DNA from: Globodera rostochiensis
Lineage: Eukaryota; Nematoda; Chromadorea; Rhabditida; Heteroderidae
Direction: 5' to 3'
Length of the DNA: 64,000 nt
NCBI GenBank assembly: GCA_018350325.1
Contig: JAEVLN010000007.1
Location: forward strand, 1,455,109 to 1,519,108
A model generated the notes under the pieces. It saw only the letters and a program-made list of their open reading frames with translations. It was not told the DNA's origin and did no database searches. Position numbers and translations under genes: made by a program. Below, in pieces: positions 1 through 18,791 of the stretch (the stretch's first letter is position 1; the number at the start of each line of letters is the position of its first letter).

Positions 1-1457
1 TGAATGTATACCTATGTACAAAAACCTGTTTTTTCGACATTCAATTCACAAGAAAAGTAAATAAATTTGATGCTGACCAAAGTACACTCCACACTGCGGC
101 CCCCCCGGCGCCCCAACTAATCCATACGAAACGGGGGGGGGGGTGAGTCCCCTCGCCTCCCGCCTTATAATAAAGTGTGTCCTCTTTCTGCTGCTCTCAT
201 TCAGTCCCCCCCCCGCCCCCCTATTATTTTTGTCGTCAAGTCGTAGGGAGGTAGTGAGAGAGGGACCTTTCCCCTATACAAACCGCGGATTGTCCGTCCG
301 TCCATCTGCTGCTGGGATAGGGGTGGGGGGGGGGAGGGTGGGGTACACGTACACCGCCCACAACCACTTTTATAAATATTATTGTTGTTGTACAATGTAA
401 CATTTGTGCATAAATATAAGCAAAATGCATTTTTACAATTTTTTATTATGTAGAATATCCATAGGCCTAAAATCTAGACCACACACTATAAGCCCAAAAA
501 TTGGCAAATTTGGTTTAAAAAAGAACCGAATTCGGGGCACTACTAATTTCTTATTAAACTAATATTTTTTATAAAATTGGGTGTGCAGAATTTTTAAGCG
601 ATTAAATCTTTTTAAATTATTTTTGAACTTTCTATTTGTATTTAATTTATTTCATTTTTTACTGTAAAATTGGGCACAAATTTAATGATATTTTCATTTT
701 TAATTTATTTGTTGGTTTCAAATGTTTATCACATTCGTCACCAAACTCGTGTGTTAAAAATGCTTTTCCCTATACATAAAAAGTGTGCAAATTGATTACG
801 CTATCGGTTGGAGCATTTCTTTTAATAATTGAAAATAGAAAATCATTTTCCGTAATTAATTCAGCAACCAAAATTTTTTCCAGCAAAAATTTAAAATAAT
901 GTGTCGTTTTCAATGCAATCAACAATGTTGTCCAATCAAACAAGCGGGCACACCAGCGGATGTGGCCAAGCTGGAGAAGGAATTTGCACGGAATAATAAC
1001 GTGACATGTGAGGAAATAAAATAAAATAAATTTTTTTGAAAATTCGATAAATAAAAGTTTTGATCTCTTCACCTGGTTGATGATCGAGTTAAAAGCTTTT
1101 AAAAATCTTTAAAATGCCTTTAAAAATGAAGGACGGTTTAAAAATAGTAGCCCCAGGGTGACTTCTATTTAAAAAAATACGGTAATACATCAAAAATCTG
1201 CCATTCACCGTCACAGATTTAAATTTTTAGACATTTATAAAATTAGGGTTCGGAGTTTGAAATGAGTTGAAACGGGAACAGGTTCGAATTCTACGACCGC
1301 CTAATTTTGAATAAATCCGGATCCTGGTCAAGCATTCTTCAGGAACAACTTTCGAATTTAAAAGAATTCGGACCGATTAAATTTCAAAATTTAAGGAAAA
1401 GCAGTCACGAAGAATTGGGATTGTATAAATTTTCTAAATTCATTTTTTTGGTTGCAG
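1..1457. other. Non-coding or unassigned stretch with G/C homopolymer tracts
   Basis: I see no convincing gene here. Positions about 100-345 hold several runs of 6-10 G or C, unlike the AT-rich surroundings. The open frames across those runs are low-complexity and are not believable proteins. Around 1307-1440 there is an open stretch that could hold an upstream exon of the gene beginning at 1458, but its frame does not join that exon with an obvious splice pair, so I leave it unassigned. Confidence 0.5.
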
Positions 1458-3221
1458 TTTTTTCACCCGATTCTTCCGATGACAGTGAGGACGATGAACA
1501 GACAATGATGCCTGCCGAGCATCGATACAATTACAACTTTTTGCAATCTTGCCAAGACAACTTTTTCCGATCGTTCCAAGACAACAAATTCGTCAAATCT
1601 TTTCATGGTTCTTCATCCATTTCAACGCCGTCGGACTCAGATTCGGAGGAGTCGTTGGACACCAACAACAGCCAACAGAATGACAGCGGGGAGGAGGAGA
1701 ACAAATCGCAATCGTCCATGGACGGGTCGTCATCGTTTAGGCTGAAGTCAATTTTGTGGGTTTACTTACTATTTTCTAAATATTATTAAATAAATCTAAG
1801 AATATTGGTTAAGTTTAATTGTTTATTGAATTGGATTTGATTAGTTCGGCGGTGTTTTTTAATATTTTTTTTGGTCAAATTTTTTTAACTAAGTTGGGAT
1901 CTTTAGAGCTAAAATGAGCATGAGCAAGAGAATATTGTGATTAGAACAAAATAGTCTGTAATTAAATGGTCTATTAAAAGTCCAGGGCCGGGTTGGTTGT
2001 TAAGCTGCTGGTTAGAACTAGAGTATAGAGAACGTGTTGGGATCCCCGTCGGGATTATGGGTGAACTGTAGTGTCCAAAATTAATTATATGTACTGTGCA
2101 CAAATCTGGGACTCAAATGGTCATTTAGCGCTAGGACTCAGTTGTTTGGCTAACTCTCTAAAAAGCCATTTCTGAACCTTGGAACGTAGTTTTTCATGCA
2201 TAGCTAGTCGTGACGAATCGATTCACTACAGTTTATCCGGGATTGTCCCTGTTTTGAACTCTTGAACTCTCGCCACTCCGTAGTCGGGATCAAAGGTCCG
2301 GTCATGCCAACCTAAAACAAAAGTAACCTGAATTTTTTATAAACCCTAATCAACATAATTCAGCGTTGGTTGTTTTTATTGAATTTAATATATTATTGCT
2401 ATAAATTTTAAATTAAAAAAATCAATTGATGCAGGTCGACTTGCGGCAAGAGCAGTCCTGCAACGCAAAAGCATGCATTCGAGCGGCGTGTCAGCTTCGC
2501 GGACCGGTGGGGCATGCAATTGGCTTCATATCGTGCAATTCCAAGCCGTCGTGTGGACTTCCTTTTCGGGGAATTGGACTTCAATGAGGGTAATTAATTG
2601 TGTCCAATTCGAATGCGAATTTTGGTGTGTTATATTTGTTGTCTTTAATGGTATTAGTTTTTTGTGTCCGGTACAATTGATTATCGGTTAATTCAGTATG
2701 TTCGCCATTTTGGAGGAGCTGTAACTTGTTTTTAAGCTGCAACAAAAATGTCTTTTTTCTTTCTAAAAAATATCAATGGACCGCCATTTTAGCGCCGGCG
2801 AACTAGGCAAAAAAGTTGTGTGCCTGGGCCAGGATTTTAAAGTTTAACACAACTATTTTTTTTTGTTGCGGTTATGCTTTGATGAGAGAAGCCAAAAATA
2901 TCATTTTATTTTGAAAACATTGAATTAAAATCGGACTTTTAATATAAATCGTACAAACCTGATTCTTTAATGAGTTCTGAACAATTTTTTTAAATAATTT
3001 TTCTAAACATTTGATAGGTAATTTTTTGCTTTATTATATTTTTTAAATAATTATTTTAGTTAATTTCCCGGACGACGCATCGGATTATTGGCGCACCTCT
3101 CTTCACGAGAAAAGCCAACCACAAGTCTGGTAAGAATAGTTTTACCCTTTTTATTGACTTTTGGGTGCATCGACTTTTTAGGTCCGTGGATGAACTGGCC
3201 GAAGTCGACGTGAATGCTTAA
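1458..3221 (+). CDS. Probable protein phosphatase 1 regulatory (RVxF-docking) protein, 5' end not found
   Basis: Four exons fit by splice sites and phase: 1458-1755, 2435-2589, 3060-3129 and 3182-3221, ending in TAA. The first ends at a GTGGGT donor (TT carried over) and joins G of the next. The second leaves G, completed by TT of the third. The third leaves TG, completed by G of the last. Exon 1 encodes an acidic, serine-rich stretch (SSDDSEDDE, SDSDSEES). Exon 2 contains RRVSFADRWGMQLASYR, matching the PP1-binding RVxF signature and the adjoining 'FAD..G..L...R' pattern of the PPP1R3 glycogen-targeting subunits. The product would recruit PP1 phosphatase, possibly to glycogen. However, no CBM21 glycogen-binding domain follows: the frame stops after about 60 more residues. 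It may be a short divergent member or another PP1-docking protein. The start codon and 5' exons were not found. Confidence 0.6.
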
Positions 3222-3494
3222 AACAACACAAAAAGATGGCTGAGGATTAATGGGCACATATGACCAACAAAAATAACCTACACAATTTGGTCTTTGATTT
3301 TTTGAATTGAACATTTTATCGCCATAACCGTTTTGATGATGAGATATTTGTTCATCATTTAGTTGATTAGCATGATTCATGATTAAAGGATTATGCATAA
3401 ATTTAAATATTTTGGTTGGGGCTCCAATATTCGTCCAACCAGCCAAAAAGGCTTTGACAAGGGTTGTTCCCCGACGTGTGTGTGTTCCAGGGAT
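3222..3494. other. Intergenic, nothing recognised
   Basis: This is a short AT-rich gap between the PP1-docking gene and the minisatellite. No exon, repeat or RNA gene was recognised. Confidence 0.4.
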
Positions 3495-4513
3495 GTACCG
3501 GATTTCCGGACATTTTAGGTTTGGAATTCCTGATACCGATTTTGAGGACATTTGTTTGGAATTCCGGATTCTGGTTTCCGGTTTGAGTTTGGAATTCCGG
3601 ATTCTGGTTTCCGGTTTGAGTTTGGAATTCCGGATTCTGGTTTCCGGACATTTTTGGGGTTGGAATTCCGGATTCTGGGTTTGCGGACCTTTTTGGGTTT
3701 GGAATTCCGGATTCTGGTTTCCGGACATTTTTGGGCTTGGAATTCCGGATTCTGGTTTCCGGTTTGAGTTTGGAATTCCGGATTCTGGTTTCCGGACATT
3801 TTGGGGTTGGAATTCCCACATTTTTGAGTTTGGAATTCCGGATTCTGGTTTCCGGACATTTTGGGCTTGGAATTCCGGATTCTGGTTTCCGGTTTCAGTG
3901 ATTCTGGTTTGCGGACATTTTTGGGTTTGGAATTCCGGATTCTGGTTTCCGGACATTTTGGGCTTGGAATTCCGGATTCTGGTTTCCGGTTTCAGTTTGG
4001 GATTCCGGATTCTGGTTTCCGGATATTTTTAGGTTTGGAATTCCGGATTCTGGTCTCCGGACATTTTTGGGTTAGGAATTCCGGATTCTGGTTTCCGGTT
4101 TCAGTGATTCTGGTTTCCGGACATTTTTGGGGTTGTAATTCCCACATTTTTGGGTTTGGAATTCCGCATTCTGGTTTCCAGACATTTTTGGGGTTGGAAT
4201 TCCGGATTCTGGTTTGTGGACATTTTTGGGTTTGGGATTCCGGATTCTGGTCTCCGGACATTTTAGGTTTGGAATTACGCATTCTGCTTTCCGTACATTT
4301 TTGGGTTTGGAATTCCGGACTGGTTTCCGGACATTTTTAGGTTTGGAATTCCCGATTCTGGTTTCCGGACATTTTTAGGTTTGGGATTCCGGATTCTGGT
4401 CTCCGGACATTTTTGGGGTTGGAATTCCCACATTTTTGGGTTAGGAATTCCGGATTCTGGTTTGCGGACATTTTTGGGGTTGGAATTCCCACATTTTTAG
4501 GTTTGGAATTCCG
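3495..4513 (+). repeat. Minisatellite of about 38 bp units (GGAATTCCGGATTCTGG core)
   Basis: About 25-27 imperfect units carry the core GGAATTCCGGATTCTGG, followed by TTTCCGGACATTTTTGGG or shorter variants. Unit length varies (about 24-41 bp) because some units lack the ACATTTTTGGG part. Long frames open on both strands (GFWFPD-like and NQNPEFQ-like peptides) are by-products of the repeat, not genes. The right edge cuts directly into a glycosyltransferase exon relic at 4513. Related short stretches occur at 14870-14945 (inside an alpha-glucosidase intron) and around 28285-28450, so the unit is dispersed in this genome. Confidence 0.95.
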
Positions 4514-4682
4514 CGATGGAAATATGCGGAATATGGCTGAACAGCTTGAAAAAGACGGTGTCATCCACTGGCAGAGTGCCGGTGTGCACCGTAAGATTGA
4601 TAAAGTGACGAAATTCGATAAAACTCGTCGTGTCGTGGAAGTGCAATATGTCATATTCATGCGCATGACTTTTCGCCATTTC
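4514..4682 (-). pseudogene. Stranded exon of a second family-4 glycosyltransferase gene
   Basis: The minus strand starts at a perfect TATTCTCAG acceptor and encodes EMAKSHAHEYDILHFH and about 40 more residues ending near HIPHISIA. This matches exon 8 of the intact gene at 5918-6116, both in peptide (EYDIL.FH, DDTV.FK.FSHIP) and in its acceptor. Where the intact exon continues toward the sugar-nucleotide-binding half, this copy breaks off into the minisatellite. No further glycosyltransferase exons are seen between here and the end of the intact gene. I infer a tandem duplicate of the glycosyltransferase, mostly lost, with one exon left behind. Confidence 0.8.
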
Positions 4683-4785
4683 CTGAGAATATATTTAATC
4701 ATAATTGTAAATTTGTCGGTCGACATTCCGTGGCTTCGACATTTCGTGGCTTCGACATTATGTTAGCGCGCCGCTGACAAATGGA

Positions 4786-4972
4786 TATTTTTTTAATTTA
4801 AACCGCGAAACCGCCAAAATCCGCAACCGAAACCGCTTAAATCCAGAACCGAAACCGTCAAAATCCGGAACCGAAACCGTCAAAATCCGGAACCAAAACC
4901 GTCAAAAACCGGAACCAAAACCGCCAAAATCTGGAACCGTTTTGGAACCGGAACCGCCATAAAAAATCAAAC
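4786..4972 (+). repeat. AACCG-rich simple repeat
   Basis: Tandem GAACCGAAACCGTCAAAAT-like units contain many copies of AACCG. The tract ends in CGGGACAGCATTGG, resembling the GGGAAAACACTG end of the AACCGG element at 60884-61547. It is probably another copy, or half a copy, of that dispersed element. Its left side at 4720-4765 has repeats of CTTCGACATT, a motif also seen inside the 61-kb element. Confidence 0.8.
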
Positions 4973-5148
4973 CGGGACAGCATTGGTTGTATAAGTTACT
5001 TGGCGTGATTGAAGGGTTGTACCAGGGCGTGATTGGCATCGTGTCCGGGTTATGTCATTACTCTTTATATGCTTTACAGAAATTTGAGACACCAAATTTA
5101 AATAATTAAATCATTTTTAGCCGAAATTCATAACATCAAATTGTTGTA

Positions 5149-8101
5149 TCAATTGAGACAGTTTTTGCTCAGCACATTTCGGTAGACTTTGACATAATTT
5201 TTGGACATTTGTTCTAGGGACCAGCGATCTTCAACGGTTTGACGAATTTTGGCACGGTTAAGCGTGGACACTTTTTCAATCAATTTTTTGCTTTCGATGA
5301 AGTCGAAGATCATTTGATTCTCCTCATAATCGAAAGTGACACCATTTTGTTCATTGACAATCTGTGAATTGTTGGGAATTTAAAAGTTATTTAAATCGTT
5401 TTTATACTTCGCCGACGGCGCCTCGCTGAATAGCAATAACCGGTGTACCGGTGGCCATTGCCTCGATCATGCCGAGCCCGAAAGGCTCATCCCACTTTGG
5501 GGTGAACAAAAATGCCGTGGCATTGCCGAGAAATTCACTTAATGATTTTAATTTAAAAATTAATAATAAAAAACATTGGTCCAACTCACTTTCTCTGTTC
5601 GGGGCTCAATAAGCTTAGAATGCTTCTTTTCAATCAACGGCAAAATGCGCTTCTCCCACCACTTTTTGCGATCATCGACAATTTGTGCCGCAATTTTCAA
5701 TTTCATGTTCGATTCAATCGCGAATTTGATGGCAACGTCCACACCTTTGTCCGGGACCATCCGACCCATCCATGCCAAATACTGATCGCCACCACTTTTT
5801 GGGGTTTCGTTAAATTTGAACTCGTCGAGGTTAATGCCGTTGTGCACAGAGCCAACCCAGTTCAAATCGAGCACTGAAATGAATTTATTTCTTAATTAAA
5901 TAATTAATAAAGCTAACCAATTGGTGTAAGCTTTTGCTGCTCAACAGAGATTGAAATGCTTGGAATGTGGCTGAACTGCTTGAAAAGGACGGTGTCGTCA
6001 ATTGGCATGTGTTGAGTACACACAGCGTGTTCAATGAAGTGTCGAAATTCGATGAAATACGAAGGGCAGTGGAATTGCAATATGTCATATTCATGCGCAT
6101 GACGTCTCACCATTTCCTGAGAATATTTTAGTCAGAAATTCACTTTTAAAAATATGTGACCAATAATCAAGAAGTTTTTGGAATTTAATTCCCGATTCTT
6201 TTTTGTACCTGTGAATAAATTACAGGAAGTTGGCACAATGCCCAATTATCTTGGCAAGCCCATGGATTGCTTAAAAAAACATTAAAATTAACTAGAAAAA
6301 CTTTTTTCATACGTTTTGAACGGAATTTCGAACAGTTTGGCGCTTGTTTCTGTTCCAACTGTCGCAAGTAAAGTGACCTTCAAATTGAAATCTTTTATTT
6401 ATAAATTGAACATAAAAATGAAGTTTAATAAATCATCAATTTGATAGCTTTGGCATAAAAGCCAAATATTTTTTAATAATTAATTTTATTTCACATTTAA
6501 CTAACGTCATGTCCCAGCTTGACCATTGATTCCGTTAGCACGTAAATCATTTTTTCAGTTCCCCCAGCTTTTTTGGGCGGAAGTGCATCAAAAATTGGTG
6601 ACGACACCATTAATATTTTCATTTTCCCGGCAATAGATTTGGCACACTAAATTTTAAAAAATGCCAAAAAGATTTCATTAATATTAATTTTTAACATACC
6701 AGTGCCTGTTTGTTGGCTTTTTGCACTTTTTGTTGCACATTGTCCGCTTTGAATTGGTCGGCCAATAATTTTTCATAAATTTTCTCATATTGACTAGTGA
6801 GACCCGTGCCATTTTCAGCTTCCTCATTCACAGTGCCAATCACATTTTTCCAATGTTTGGACACTTCTTTTCCAAGATCGCGTCTGACCACAATTGGCGC
6901 ATTTGGGAACAGCTTAAAATATTCATTGATTATCCGAAATATTTTTACTCTATGATCAGGTTTTGGTCAAATTAATTGCCAAAGGGGTTCAAATTAGTTT
7001 TTGGGGTCAGACAGTTTTCGATCACTTTTATTTTTGGCACACTGACCTCAGCCAATGGGTTCAGATCAGCGACTGTGCCGCCCGCCGGCTGATCATACAG
7101 TGTGGTCACCGTTTTGCCCATGAAATCGTCAATGTGCGGCAAATGTTCGAAGGTGTGAAAGTGCAGCACATCGAATTTGTCGGCACGACGACGCACTTGC
7201 TCGAACATCCAGCGATAGGCGTGGTTGAAGATGCCTGGCATTACGCGTTTGCCGCGGAATGCGCCGCTTAAATTCGAAATTTAAATATTTAAATTTGAGT
7301 TTTAGTTAATTAATTAAACCAAATTGAAACATTTGATTACTATGACGCATCGGAAATCAAGTGAGCTGACGTGTTTGAGTCGGGTGAGGCAAACAAAGTG
7401 ACCTTAATGCTAATTTATTGCTAAATTTAAACTGAAAATTTGTTAAAATTATAATTTGTGATGGAGGAGATCCTTTAATGGGTTTATGTTTTCAACCTAT
7501 GAGCCACGAAAACCAATTCAAATAATTCCACCTGATGCCCCCGGGCGATCAGTCCCTCCACCAATTCGTTGACAATTTGCGCGGTCCTCTCGGCCACTTT
7601 GTCTAATTCGTGTTTTGGTAAAATGAGTTCTTTGATCTTGTCTGAGTATTTGCCGGGCTTTGGCGGAACACTTTGATGGAGCGGTGCAATAATGGCGATG
7701 CGCAAAGGCTTAATTTTAATTCTTTAAATTTCATTAAAAATAAATGTTATTAAGTCAAGAGTCTTGGTTAAATTTTCTATATTTAGTGACTTAAATTAAG
7801 GGTTTTGTTCATATTATCTTGTTTAAAAAGAATCTTCAAAAATTAAGTCTGGGACCATCTATCGTATCATTAATAAGAATATATAATTTACAAAAATTAC
7901 TTTAATCATTCCTGCAAAACCACTTTTTTTGATCGACGTTTGAGGCGAAAGGTCCTCACTTTCGGAGACGGGCGAACGAGACGAAAATGTTTTTATTGGC
8001 AAAAGTGGCGAATTTTGGGCATCTTTTTCTTCTACTGGGGCCAAATTGGTGCCGTGGCATCCAACGAGGAGAAGCAAAAGCACAGCGGGCAAAGAAGTCA
8101 T
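5149..8101 (-). CDS. Secreted family-4 glycosyltransferase of bacterial type, with an extra N-terminal half-domain
   Basis: Eleven exons: 7901-8101, 7497-7708, 7047-7266, 6700-6912, 6506-6646, 6313-6377, 6209-6269, 5918-6116, 5590-5873, 5408-5537 and 5149-5361; about 645 aa. Exon 1 gives a signal peptide (MTSLPAVLLLLLVGCHG) and a Ser-rich linker. Exons 2-4 encode a first GT-B N-half (LRIAIIAPLHQSVPPK, then FDVLHFHTFEH). Exon 5 starts a second, complete GT4 unit (MKILMVSSPIFDALPPKKAGGTEK). It continues through LNWVGSVHNGINLDEF and MGRMVPDKGVDVAI to EPFGLGMIEAMATGTPVIA, which holds the E-x7-E retaining-GT4 motif. The C-terminus (VEDRWSLEQMSKNYVKVY) is a typical GT4 ending. The family transfers a sugar from a nucleotide-sugar; donor and acceptor are unknown here. 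The sequence style is that of bacterial GT4 enzymes, so acquisition from bacteria is inferred. All junctions keep phase except exon 9 to exon 10, which is off by one base unless a non-GT donor is used, so a lesion or unusual splice is possible. The gene lies downstream of the alpha-glucosidase on the same strand. Confidence 0.85.
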
Positions 8102-8168
8102 TTTAATTATTTGAAATAATTATTTTTTGAATGATAGAAAGAATGCATTTTCTTCAGATTTGCCTTCG

Positions 8169-8176
8169 CTTTTATA
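8169..8176 (-). promoter_or_regulatory. TATA box of the glycosyltransferase gene
   Basis: TATAAAAG on the minus strand lies 68 nt upstream of the ATG at 8101, a sensible core-promoter distance leaving a leader of about 40 nt. Another TATAAAAG lies at about 8544-8551 on the plus strand with no gene recognised after it. Confidence 0.5.
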
Positions 8177-8953
8177 TCCCAAAAGTCGGAAGACGCACGC
8201 GCTCAATTTTTAAGAATGTTTGGGAACTTTCGCTTTGGACGACAGAAGCCACGCACACATTTACACTTTGCTGTGCCGCTTTGCACTGCTCGATTTTATG
8301 GCAAAAATAATGCCTTGCTAATATAAACATTGCCTGGGCCCTCGGGGGTTTAAAATCCACGCGCACAATTTCCATATTGTCGAGATGCCCTGGCGCAAAC
8401 TAGGAAATAATTGGCGCTGTTTTTTATACTGGAGCGAAAACCTTTCCTATAAATGTTAAAGCAAAAGTTTAAATCCATGGGCTTGCCCAAGACAATTGGG
8501 CATTGTGCCATCGGGAATTAAACTTATGTTACACCCTAAATAGTATAAAAGCCCCAGTCAATTCCACTTAATATTGTATTGTAAATTTTTCACTACTAAA
8601 GTGTTTGCATTAATTGTATTTTGGTGTTTGTATAAATTGATTATGTTTGGCAACGCATGTTTATGGTGAAGCATACAAAAAACATTGATTGATATGTTTA
8701 TGATTGATAAAATACAATTTAATTATTCGTGTAACTATTTTTTTTTGTAGTAAATAAATATTGAAAAATTGGTTTAAATTAAATAAATGGCGGATTTTGC
8801 GAAACGACTCCACGAGACCAGATGATCCGTTACCAATAAGCGGCTTCATAAACTATTAAAAATTAAAGAGTTCAATTTATATCACTTTAAAATTTACAAC
8901 AAAAAAAATTGCCCGAGTCTTTGTTTCCGCTAACTGTGTGCAATGACGGGTTT

Positions 8954-17431
<8,478 letters not shown>

Positions 17432-18436
17432 TTTTTTATGTCAATGGCTTAATTTTAAAAATGATTTTTTACATTATGAATTTAATTTTATATAAAAAAT
17501 AAATGCATCTGACAAAAAAAAATTAAAATTCTTTTACTATTTTTTTCGCAAATTTTAAGATGATATAAAAATTTTATATTTTCGAAAAGGTCAAAAATTT
17601 TATGACATAAAATCAAACAAAATAATTAAATTTAAAAATCTTGGGGTTTTTTAGTTCCTAAAACTTTTACAAAAACAAGGGGTAAAGAGCGAATATATTT
17701 TTTTGTTCTTAATTTTTGCATAGTTTTAATTATTACCTTTTATATGCAATATAAATTTGCACTTTTTTGGTGAGTTTGATTGAATGAAACCTGCAGAATG
17801 AAGCAATTTTACGATTTTTGTATTTATTTGAAGCTAAGAATTTTGTCTTTATCATTTCATTCTCAGAAAAAAGCACAATGATAAACAAGTAGGTAATTCT
17901 CTAAATTTTTTTTTGAACATAAAATGGCCAAATTTTTTGGTGGAATTTTTTATTGTTTATAAAACAAAGAATTTGGGAGGCCATTAAATGTTGGAGAGCG
18001 AACTTCATGTAAAAGATCGAATGACACATGGCGAAAAATGTGCTCCGTCATGAAATAAATGTTATTATCATTCATTAATTTGAAATGTTAAACAAAAAAG
18101 TAATTTTTTTTTTATGATTTGTAATTAAAAAGATTCCTCAAAACAAATTGGAATGTGTGATGATAAATTGACGCATTAGTGTTCAAAATTATGTGGAATT
18201 ACGAATATCGACATAAAATAAGGCCCAAATAAATTATGGACAAAAATATAAAAAAAACTTACAACACGACAACAAAAAAGACGAAAATAAAAGCCTAAAA
18301 ATATTTGCTTAAAGTGGTAAATTTTAATAATTTCTAAAAATAGGTTAAAATAATTATTTTAAAAACCCAAAGATTGACTGAATGTCATCTTTTCGGTCGA
18401 CATTATGCGTTAAAATCTATTTGCGTCTCTCACAAT
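17432..18436. other. Intergenic, upstream of the alpha-glucosidase
   Basis: This is about 1 kb of AT-rich sequence between the alpha-glucosidase start codon and Element A. It must include the alpha-glucosidase promoter, but no clear TATA box or other site stands out. No gene is seen. A GGTCGACATTATGCG word near 18395 resembles the CGACATT repeats at 4720-4765. Confidence 0.4.
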
Positions 18437-18442
18437 TGCAAA
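18437..18442 (+). repeat. Left target-site duplication of Element A (TGCAAA)
   Basis: This hexamer directly precedes the AGCAG terminus and is identical to 27880-27885. Confidence 0.9.
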
Positions 18443-18543
18443 AGCAGTGTTGGCCTAAGAATCCCGCCCCAAATTTCTAGGCCCGGCAACCTTCCCTCCC
18501 TATTGAGCCCCCCCTTCCCCCCACCTTCCCTCCCTCCCGGGAA

Positions 18544-18601
18544 GGCCAACTGAGCGCCAGAAGAAAATGGCATCCAGGTATTGCGGCCAGCTGAGCGCCA
18601 G
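18544..18601 (+). promoter_or_regulatory. Subterminal TGAGCGCCA repeats of Element A, left end
   Basis: GGCCAACTGAGCGCCAG at 18544-18560 and GGCCAGCTGAGCGCCAG at 18585-18601 lie 100-160 bp inside the left end. They are mirrored at 27721-27737 and about 27762-27778. The same word occurs several times at the ends of Element B. I infer a recognition site for the element's own integrase or another terminus-binding protein. Confidence 0.55.
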
Positions 18602-18753
18602 ATTTTTAAATGTAGGTATGGATCCCCCCCCCCCAAAAAAAAATCTCGACTGGCACCACAAACCAAAAACAGACGTTTTAAAAACATTGTAAATCGTAAA
18701 TTACCCCCCCCCCCCCTTTATTCACAGCTACTAACGCGCACGCTCTTTGAGTT

Positions 18754-18760
18754 TATAAAA
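18754..18760 (+). promoter_or_regulatory. TATA box of integrase gene, left arm
   Basis: TATAAAA lies 32-38 nt before the integrase ATG, implying an extremely short leader. The mirror copy precedes the right-arm integrase at about 27562-27568. Confidence 0.45.
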
Positions 18761-18791
18761 GATAAACTTAAATAAAAATTATAATATTATT

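Noticed and set aside
143..430. Proline- and glycine-rich frames at 143-430
   Set aside because: They cross long G/C homopolymers on both strands and have no splice or homology support.
3060..4766. Proteins of 60-298 aa on both strands across the 38-bp minisatellite
   Set aside because: They are translations of the repeat (NQNPEFQ and GFWFPD words) on both strands at once.
8172..8375. 67-aa minus-strand frame upstream of the glycosyltransferase
   Set aside because: It overlaps the promoter with its TATA box and has no recognisable motif or splice connection.
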